Below, in pieces: positions 55,201-64,000 of a stretch of DNA of 64,000 nucleotides (position 1 is the first letter of the stretch; every line of letters starts with the position of its first letter). Source of the stretch: Ulva prolifera (Eukaryota > Chlorophyta > Ulvophyceae > Ulvales > Ulvaceae). The stretch spans positions 11,798,985 to 11,862,984 of the forward strand of contig CM041196.1 of NCBI GenBank assembly GCA_023078555.1, given 5' to 3'. Position numbers and translations under genes: made by a program. A model generated the notes under the pieces. It had not been told where the DNA came from and made no database searches. It saw only the letters and a program-made list of their open reading frames with translations.

Positions 55201-57545
55201 CGCCGCAGCCCCGTCTGTGCGGTAGCAGCTCTGCACAAACCAGCACGTGTCCGTGGCGGCGATGCCGGCGGCGGCCGCCTCCGCCGCCTTGTACGCGTCC
55301 ACCGCGTCCGCGAGCGCAAGCTCCTTCGTGCCCGGCCCTGGCGCCCCGGCGCCGCCATGCATGTGCCGCATGCACGCGCCGAGCGACAGCGGCGCAGCGT
55401 GCGGGTACGTCCCGATCGCCCGCTCCGACCCACACGGCACGTGTCGGATCCGCCCCGGCGACACGGCCACCGCGGCCTCCGGCGCGAAGACCCCGTCCAG
55501 CGATGCGGTGTGACGGTCCATCAGCGCGCGCGACACGACGCCGCCGCGCGCTGCGTGTGCTGTGCATGCTGCGGGCCCAGCCGGTGGCGCGGCGGCGGCC
55601 GCCGGCGCCTCCCCACGCTGCTGCACGAGTCTGATGTACTCTGTGTTGGCCAGGTTGAGGCGGCCGGAGATGGTCTCGCAGAGGGCTTGGGCGGCGCTGC
55701 GGCGCGGGATCGCGTCCTGGAGGGCGGCCTGCGTGATGCGCACGCGCTGCTCCAGATCCTGGATTTCTTCCTGCAGACAACAGCCTGATTTCCAACAGGT
55801 ACGCCTCGGTGAATCCAGATTCACTGTACTTAACTATGCGTGGCGCGGGGCGCGTGTTGCGCGAACGAAACCGATGAGGCGGGCAGCACCGTGAAGACAA
55901 GCATGGCGTGTGGCATGTAGCCTGAGGCTAGCAGTGTGCGGTCTCAGCGGGTGATGTGCAGAGCGAGGAAACCAGTGAAATATTTTCACGGTCTCCAGCA
56001 TGTAATGCAGAAAGTGGACACCGACAGAGAGGCAGGTAGCACCGCAGGATCCGGACCCACGGCATGTGATTTGTAACAGTGCATGCAATAGCGAGCACTC
56101 GGGCCGCCCAGAGCACTGTTAGGTCGCTCTTGTGTCATTCACGTGTTCTCGGGTCATTCACGGCTTGGGTCGTTCACGTGAGCCTGTGGAGTGTTCGGTG
56201 TGTGGTGTGGCACTGGGAACTGATTGCACCGGCCATGTGCTCGATGCACAGCTATGCGGCGATGGAATCATGCATGCCAGCAACACCATGATGGGCAAGG
56301 GCCTCTGTATGGCAGCATGCCCGACCGTGTAGCCTGTGGTGCAGCCTGTGGTGCGGGCCGCGGGTACAGGCACTGTGTTGAAGAGTAGACAAGCAGAACC
56401 TCCTCAGGAGGCGTGGTCATTGCAATGCACGTCTTTGATGAGCCCTGGGTGCCGGTGGGTGTGTGGCTGGGTGCATCTTCAAATCGATGCTTATGAATGC
56501 TGTGCCTTGTGATGTGTGTTGGCTCTGCCATGCAGTAAATATCGCCTGTGTAGATGATTCAGCTAGCCAAAGCCACAAACGGCTGTACACCGGCATGGCG
56601 TGGGGACACTGGCTTGGAACAGGTATGCCTGCACCAGATGTCACAACATACACGATGTGACAGCGGGCCGTGGTCTAGACATGGCGGCAAGCGGTCTGCA
56701 AGAGGCATGCTTGCTAGCTAGTTCCACAGTAGTGCTGGTGGAATGTGGCACGAGGTGGGCTGGCAGCGTAAGTGGTGTACAGTGTTACAGCATAACAATC
56801 TGTGTGCCACTAGATTGCGAGGACGCGCTGAGTCTGCAAGGGTGTCAGGTTGGCGATGGCATTGCATGTGTGCTCACGCGACGTGACATCGGTTTAGCCC
56901 GTCGCAATTGAGTGCACACCAGCCCTCGACATTCAAAATAGTTCTCAACAGGGCAGGCAAACGAATCCATGATACAAGCAATAGTCCCTGCATTCGTGCC
57001 CATGCTGTTATACATGCGTTTACAGATGCTACATACGCGCAAGCAATGGCTCAAAGCTGTCGACGTTTGCGCGACCAAATGCACAAACAGGCAAGTTAGG
57101 TGCCTTGAATACGACCACGGTCTCCTTCACAGCAACATCGATGACCGCACTGCTTCCTCATTGCACGTCAGCAGGAACTCTTTCTTGCGTCCCCATGCAC
57201 GATAGTCATTTAACATCCACGATCCCCGTCGATAGAATATGCCCGAGGTTGATGGACACGATCAGAGATACGTACTTTGCATTTCCAGCGATATCGTGTC
57301 TGAGCCTTTCGATTTCGTTCTCTTCGGGCGTCAGTGATCTTGCGCTTCCCCGCCTTCTTGGCAGCACCGGGTTGAGCCGGAGCCCCGGCCTCGAGGGCCA
57401 CCGGCACTTCGTCGAGCGCATACAAAGCACCCAGGTCCACCGATAGACCTACTGCATGCGCCTGCTGCTGTGCTGGCGTCTGGGTAAGGTCATCTGGGGC
57501 TCCAACTGCGTGCTCGAAAGACGCTATAGCGTTATTTAGCCGCAT
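52271..57545 (-). CDS. bZIP-domain protein with large C-terminal region
   Basis: Five exons on the minus strand: 57545-57276, 55770-55008, 54592-53931, 53443-53264 and 52885-52271, with phases 0, 1, 0 and 0 all closing, giving about 829 aa. The exon 1-2 junction assembles the bZIP: ITDARRERNRKAQTRYRWKCK then EEIQDLEQRVRITQAALQ. Asn78 and Arg86 of the basic region are present and Leu96 stands at the canonical distance. The zipper is poor, with Thr and Ala at the next d positions, so dimerisation may be weak or short. After it come Ala-rich and helical stretches (DECRLAYFVFFLAMSLEASL, VVTVCNQFLSFLRGV, TSTWGFSWLTLLADAKRVSR, LSAEQRAFLADFWDTW). The repeated Trp/Leu helices after a bZIP resemble the acyl-free C-terminal regions of many algal bZIPs, but I cannot name the domain. 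It is probably a nuclear DNA-binding regulator. GC3 jumps after exon 1. Confidence 0.82.
56013..56046 (-). repeat. Short dispersed motif copy in bZIP intron 1
   Basis: GACAGAGAGGCAGGTAGCAC followed by CGCAGG, matching the short dispersed family. A second, weaker copy lies at 55869-55897 in the same intron. Confidence 0.55.
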
Positions 57546-59847
57546 GGCCTCGAAACACGCCTGATGAAAACTCCAATACTAACACGGCTGCGGTCAGATA
57601 ATAACAAATCAATGGGTACAGGTGCACCGAGGAGGCGCGACCACGGGCTGCCTGCGAACGGGCTCAAGCACAATTACAGCAAAAGAAAACCATGCCGAAT
57701 CTGAAAACACAAGCAAGTAAAAAACATCGCAATGGAAGTACTGAACGTGGCCGGTCGCACTAGTTACACTCCATACTTCGGGCAAATTGCGTCTGTGCCA
57801 ATGTACACAACTACGGAGCCATGCTCCTCGCTGCCTCCCTGACCATTCACCACCTCAATCTAATGATGATGTCAACTTTCTGTTTCCGGGCAGCATAACG
57901 GTCGCTTAGCGTAACCTTGCACCATCTCCGTGGCAGCGTCGCATGCACATGCACACGTTTCTGCGCCGTTGTCAGCCACCGTCATGCTCATCGCACAGCA
58001 GAGATCTAAGTGATCTAAATTCTGCAGTAGCCAAGCCTTCATAGCCCCACTAGGCTCCAAGACACCGCCTGACAGCAAGGCCTGGCCTCGCCTTCGACAC
58101 CAGACGCGAGTCGCGGAGGGGCTCCCGAACGACTTTGCCTGTTCTGCCTTGTCCTGGACGCTATTACTAATGCGCTGCACGCGGTATGGATCGCAGCGAT
58201 ACGCCGTTCCGCGGTACACTTCGCTCGGGGCATGCAGCGTGTTTCGCGCGGGCGTGGCACAGCCGAATGCAACCCGAGCTGACACCATTCTACGCTCTGA
58301 TCGTCAAAGTGACTAGAGAGCATTCTGCGGCTGATCACTTGATAGCGCATTCCGCCGGTACGAACTCGTACGCAAGCCCGTGCACGTGATTTCTCACGAG
58401 GACCCCGATCTGCAGCTGGCAGATATGGCTGACGAGACAATTCAACGGCCTCTCAGGGGAGCCTGCCTTGGAGCAGCACGTCACAACGGGCATGCAGCAA
58501 GCGCGCTGCAGCTGCTTCCTCGCCTCCATGAATGCCGCGCCGCGCGCAGATTCTGCACTCCAGAATTCATGGACTCCAGAGGCCGAAAGTTGGGCCAATG
58601 CAAGCACTTCCATCAAATGCACCATTTGCACTTACGGCAGCCGTTCGTTTTGCGTTTTTCGTTTTGGCAGATTAAGCCTCGTTTTGGCAGGTTCAGCGCA
58701 TAGCCACACGAGTTCACAACCATGCATGGGAGAAGGCAGACCAACCGAAACACCGAGAGAGGCTGCATGGCAGGCCTGGGACGGTGTGAACATTCAGTGG
58801 CTGCAGTGTTGTCGACGTCTCCAGCTCAATCTGGATGTAGCATTGACATCACGTTTGTACACGGAGCCACAGGCGCACACGAAGGAACAGTGCAGCAGGT
58901 GCACCCCCCCTCAGGTGCCAGGATGCAGTAGCTACACCCCCCCTCACCGCCTGGCGAGCGCACAATCTAAGCACATGATACAGCCACGCACTGTCATTAG
59001 ACTGTCATTAGAATCGGCACATGGTGCGCCGACGGCCATCTGCAGGGCCGACACACCGCACATGTAATGATGCGGCATTCTTCAAGACAGCATTGAAGCA
59101 TTGACAGCATTGATGCAGCAGATGTATTGATACAGCTTGTGCACTAACGCAGCACTCCGCACAGCAGACTAGACCTGTATGTGCATCTCTAATCTACGGT
59201 CCTCACCTGGACACATCTTTTCCTATGCACCCGAATGCCTTCTGCATCCTCACCAAGGGAGTTTTTGGCTGTGCCAGAGCCCCGGCAGTGCATGCATGGT
59301 CGCCTCCGGCCTCCGTTGAGGTCACGTGTGTTCCCAGGGAATCAGCGCCGAATGGGCAAGAGAGCAACAGGCAGTCGTCGCCACATCAGCATGTGGCTCC
59401 CCTACCAAGCGCTGCACGGCTGGGAATGTCCATGGGAGCAGCGGGCAATGGCTGCCCACACTCATGCACATGGTAATGTGATCCAGGGGCACCAGTGCCA
59501 CCCTGTCTGGCAGGGACAGCCAGGCGGCAGCATTGCCACGTCTTTGCCATGCGAGCACAGGCAATTCACCATCTGCATGCATGGAGTACAGGAGACTCCG
59601 ACGTCCCCCCCCCTTACAACAGCATTGCACCCACAGGGCACCCACAGCGCATAGCCTGTGAGGTAGGGTCATAGGGCCACCATGGATCGGCAGGAATGTT
59701 CACCTACCCGTGGGCTCTCGTTCACCTATCCGTGGTGCATCGCGGCGCGCGCCGTATCGTTGTCGCTGATTCGTGCACCCGCTTACAGCTTTCGCAGCGG
59801 GCAAACGCCGTGCTCGGCGCAGTCATGCAGCTCATGCATGCACCCAC
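57546..59847. other. Gene-free stretch between bZIP and ARP4 genes
   Basis: Both flanking genes are on the minus strand, so this holds the ARP4 3' UTR and the bZIP promoter. A minus-strand frame at 57872-58288 (138 codons) is the best coding candidate, but it has no domain or splice support. Confidence 0.4.
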
Positions 59848-62800
59848 CTACGGGCTCTTGCGGTGGATGAGCGCCGCTCCGTGCTCGGCGTACTCCTGCC
59901 GCGACAGCCACAGCTGGTGGAACGACCCGAGGCAGCCGAGGATGGACCCCCCTAGCCACACCGCAAACTTGCGCTCCGTCGTGTTGTGGTTCATCGACAC
60001 CTTGACCTTTGCGGCCTGCGGCGCGAGGTCCAGCAGCTCGCGCTCCAGCCGCTCCTTCGTCGACGGGAACAGGCAGCCGCCGCCTGCAGCAAATTCCGTG
60101 GTGACGTGTTGGTGAATAGACCCAACAAAGCGGCCTTGTCATGCATGGCCGGGGACGTGAACCCGCTCTTGCATCATCGGCAGCTAGCAGCCGCCATCGC
60201 CACCAGAACAGCGGAGTCGATGCCAGGACCTTCTCCTACAATGGTATACCACTGAACGCATGCCAGGTGTGAGTGGATGGCGCAGATGGGACGCTGCTGC
60301 TGCGATGAGAGGGCGATTGGTTGCGGCCATGTGACAGACATGCATGTACGGATCACACGCCGTGGCGACAGCTCCATGCATGAGCGGTGTGCCAGACGTC
60401 TACAAATGCAGTCCTGGTCGATACGATTTACGTTCGCAACCGTGCCACGGCCGAGGCCGGGGGCATGGACGACCTGAGCCACGCACAGGACAGTATGTCC
60501 GCGTGGCACGCGGCCGCGCCTGCAAGCCTCGCCAGCATCGCCGCTGTTTCACGCACCAGGGGAGGCAGGCGATCTGCCGGGCACGGTGCTGGATCCCACT
60601 TGCAGAGCGTGCAGGATGGCTACCATCATCGTGCCGTATGACGGCATCACAACGCATGGTCCCCATGCATGCCGGGAGGAGTGCCCCGGTGTGGCGACCG
60701 ACGCCGTTTAAGCACAATGTATGACGGCCATGCATGCCGGGAGGAGCGCACCAGAGAGGACGACGCCGTTGTAGAGGTCCTTGTGGGCGTCGATGTCGGT
60801 CTGGTTGACGGCGTCGACGACGAGCTCCGGGAGGGCCTTCACGACGTCGCCGTCTGGCGTCGCGACCGGCCGCATGCCCTGGATGTTCTTCACCAGGCCC
60901 TGCACAAACATGCGTGGTGGACCCACTGGCGAATACATGCGCGATGGACCCACTGGCGAATACATGGCTCTTGGGGCTGGGGTGCGGCAGGTGGATGGCA
61001 GTCGCAGGAGGGACTGGCCGCAGCGTGCGTTGGCATCTGAGGTGCTCTCCGCTTGCCCACGTGCTATTCACCAAAAAAAACGGTTGGCCGAATGGATCAC
61101 CAGTAGGGTTTATTCTTGACAATGACGTTGTGGCATGATTGCATTCGATATACTGAACATCACATTTGAAATATAATCGAGGTCCCCCAGTCACATGCAA
61201 CTCCATGTCGGCGAGCGCACCGGGTTGAACATGATCTCCGGGATCTTGAAGCGCTCCACGCCGATCGCGACCACCGAGCCGTCCGGCAGCTCGTACGATT
61301 GCGGCGGCATGTTAGGGTTCTCGTCCTCCTGGAACGGCGTCTCGCTCACGCGGCACGAGGATTCTTTAATGTCAGCGAGCAGATGCCCAGAGGCCCAGGC
61401 GGTGTGGCTTGGGGTGGCGCCAGCCGACACCCCCCCGCCGCCGGCCTGCCGGTACGTGTACCACGGCTTGACAAAGATGGCTTTGGCGGCGAGGCAGTGG
61501 TGGAGGGCCTCGTTGAGGAGGCGGCCGCCGATGGGGGAGCGCATCACGGAGGAGCTGATGGAGTAGCCCTCGTTAACGGCCGAAACTGCAGGCGCGGTGC
61601 AAGGTCAATGGAGGATATACTGTGATAGCCGTGTATGCCGAGGACTTGCGTCTCATCCTCGACACAAACCGCATGGTGTCACGATGAACTTGTTAACTGT
61701 ATGCTAACAACTTGACAAGGGTGTCGTTGACCGCCGACACTGCAGGCGCGGAGGAGCGTGGGCGGGCGCGCAGAATGTCACCAGTGGCCATGCATTTGTA
61801 TGTGCTGGGAACCCTGGCCGCACAGCGGCAACCACATGGCTCAACACAAGAGGCCGCAGAGGGGACGGAGTGCATATCTGTGCATGACTCAGGAGCTGGC
61901 GGAGCAGCCACAGCGTGCGCTGCAGCTGCATCGCAAATGTGTCATGCGCGACGCCCCAAGAGCGCCAACACTCCCAAGCCTCGACTCACAGCGGGGATCG
62001 CACGGGAATCAGGGGCAGAGGTATTAATTGATTGTCATGCATGACTGTCATGCCTGAGGCCCGCGCACTGCCTCTCTCCAGAGACGACCGGCACAGAAGG
62101 GGCGGAGAGTAGCCGCGCAGCGACACACCGGAGGCTGGAGGCACAGCACAGCTCAACCCCTGCCAATCCTATGGCCCGCATTGTGGTGCTTGGCAGTGCT
62201 GCGGCATCGGTGGAACCGTGGCATGCACTCGTCACAGCGATCGTAGAGCATGCGCAAAGCAAAGCGCTGCATGCATGGGACGCGCACCGACGGTGCCGTC
62301 GTGGCCGACGTCGATGACGAGCGACGTCTGGCGGCCGAGCGCGAACGATGCAAGCACGGGGTTCTTCGCGAGGAAGACGGCCGGGCTGCCGAAGGACTCG
62401 AAGAGGCGCTCCACGATCTGCTCGCGCGCCGCCTTGGAGTAGAACGGCGGCTCGGCATACACCAGGGGGTGCTCCGCGGCCTCGCACCGCATGCGGCCTC
62501 TGCGCACGGGGCCTCCGGTCAGCGGGAAGCAGGGACGCCTCACAACGCGTCCGTCACATGGACCTGGGCGAGCGCACGGCAGGGAAGACTGCCTGGTACC
62601 GTCAGTGGTACAGAATCACACGCTCTGGTGCTTGAGAACCATCGCGTGAGCACGGGCCAGGGCATGGCAGAGCAGACTGCGGGATCCGGTCGGTGGCAAC
62701 GAATCGTAAACTCCTGGGCGAGCGTACGGCAGCGTAGAGGGCGGGCTCACGTCAGTGGGAACGCGTCACAAGAGCTCGCTGTGGCGCAGATCAACAAAGC

Positions 62801-64000
62801 AGGCTGCAACTGCCGGTCAATGAGGAGCAGCACCGTCGCCTGCCAGATCGCATAGCAAGCCCTGCTGATCAGGCTGCCACCAGCCACCAGGGAGCGCAAT
62901 GGCCCGGGCCATCGCATGGCGTTGGGGAGCAGTGCTTGCTGTGGTGGCCGGGGGTGTAGCCATGATCAGCAGGGCTTGCTGTAGGGCCTGGCAGGCAGAT
63001 GTGCATCGGCAGCAGCGTCTGCGGATCGCTGCTGGCATGACAGCAAGCACAGCCTGTGGGTCATACGGTACACAAAGAGCAGCTCAAAGTTGTGTGGTTG
63101 GCAGGACTGGTACACGGCAGGGGAATGAGTGCGGGGGCAGGTCAGACAGGGGCACCGGTGAAAAATCACAGATCAAGGCAACATTCATGAACAGCAAACT
63201 GATAAACGTCGCATGGAGGATTGGCAGCAATGGATCGAGGTCGCCAGACCTGAGCAGCTGTGCCGGTGAAAGGCACCTGGACATGCACGCGAGCAAGAGA
63301 ATGATGTACATTTTGAGATGAAACGGAGGAGTGGCGATGAGGCACTGCACGATCGCGATCAGGTGCTGACATGATCAGCTGACATGATCAGTCCTAGATG
63401 TAACAGCTGAAAAACGCGTCAAGACGAGAAAGCCTTATCAATGACGTATTGGGATGGTCAATAGCACAGCAGCATACGGGCATACGGCTGCAGATATGTG
63501 GATCATCATCAGCACTGCTGTTGGACAGGGCTTTGTTCAGGTGAGACTAGCGAGAGCAGGAAATGCGCACATTAGGGCTTCATGTACAACGGTGTCCCAC
63601 AGGTCCCAGTCTGATACTATACCGTCTTTTATAGTGGGAAACACCTCCATGTGATCTGGAGGCTTGATGTGCGGATGGTTCAGCGCCCGCAGTCCCCGCT
63701 TTTGCCACGCCTTCTGCTCCGCAGGAGCTGCGCCTTCTCCACCAGCATTTGCTGATGTCGATGGAGGATCCACGTCCATCGGTGTCGCGCCCGCTCGCTT
63801 GTCCTCGGGGATCTCTCCCACGGTCTGTGTAGACACCAGGCATTCTGACCAATGAAGCATATATTGGGAACAGAACACCCATGCACTGCAATACATGCTA
63901 ATAAAATTGCATATTGTGCACTTCCTGAAACATCAGCGGTCATGGGTGCCGACCAGATGGATCGCACCGTCCCGAAGACAACACGCGGAGTGTCTTCTCC
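59848..64000 (-). CDS. ARP4: Actin-related protein 4 (ARP4/BAF53), 5' end off window
   Basis: Six exons on the minus strand: 64000-63968 (partial), 63824-63571, 62499-62288, 61585-61221, 60899-60752 and 60083-59848 (stop), with phases 0, 2, 1, 0 and 1 all consistent. About 415 residues are visible; some 25-30 N-terminal residues lie beyond the edge. ARP4 is a nuclear actin-related subunit of the SWR1, INO80, NuA4 and SWI/SNF chromatin complexes. The sequence shows TPMDVDPP, DHMEVFPTIKDGIVSDWDLW, AVFLAKNPVLASFALGR, SSSVMRSPIGGRLL, DIKESSCRVSETPF, SYELPDGSVVAIGVERFKIP, EIMFNP, NTTERKFAVWLGGSILGCLG and the terminal IHRKSP. These match the plant ARP4 type closely, including the MDVD insertion that ordinary actin lacks. 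GC3 is mixed in the first visible exons and nearly all G/C later. Confidence 0.95.

Noticed and set aside
57872-58631. Minus-strand frames of 98-138 codons
   Set aside because: Plausible composition but no domain, no agreeing splice phases between them, and low confidence in any start.

Overview
This is a stretch of nuclear genome from a eukaryote, most likely a green alga. Coding sequence is broken by many GT-AG introns, tRNA-derived SINEs and small DNA transposons fill the spaces, and the right-hand gene encodes an actin-related protein 4 that closely resembles the land-plant form. MLO and organelle-type PPR proteins also point to the green lineage. The species cannot be fixed from the window.

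Layout, left to right: the 3' end of an unrecognised gene (+); a two-exon small heat-shock protein (-); an MLO-type seven-transmembrane protein (+, 5 exons); xylulokinase (-, 5 exons, with a tRNA-Asp gene on the other strand of one intron); an ER J-domain protein (+, about 9 exons over 10 kb, signal peptide at one end and RDEL at the other); a conserved-looking membrane protein of unknown function (-, one exon); a long disordered-protein exon (-); a coiled-coil protein with a hinderin-like motif (-); a pentatricopeptide-repeat protein (+, 11 exons) starting head-to-head with it; a bZIP protein with a large C-terminal region (-, 5 exons); and ARP4 (-, 6 exons visible, 5' end off the right edge). 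I assembled gene models by eye from ORFs, splice sites and reading-phase agreement, so each exon junction named is a prediction.

The long spaces at about 2.2-6.0, 19.9-25.5 (inside an intron), 26.2-29.5, 30.2-34.9, 36.2-39.9, 49.5-52.3 and 57.5-59.8 kb hold repeats or nothing I can identify. Repeats include one SINE family (six copies or fragments), one hAT-like MITE family (three copies, one with a perfect 8-bp target duplication), one foldback family built on TGGCAATCCAGTG, a short dispersed motif seen about ten times, and several minisatellites.

The genes do not form a functional cluster. The strongest unexplained pattern is shared by most of the multi-exon genes: promoter-proximal exons have roughly 55-60% G/C at third codon positions, while distal exons jump to about 85-98%. 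The second notable item is the predicted J-domain, thioredoxin-like and MANF/SAP-like fusion protein with an ER-retrieval signal.
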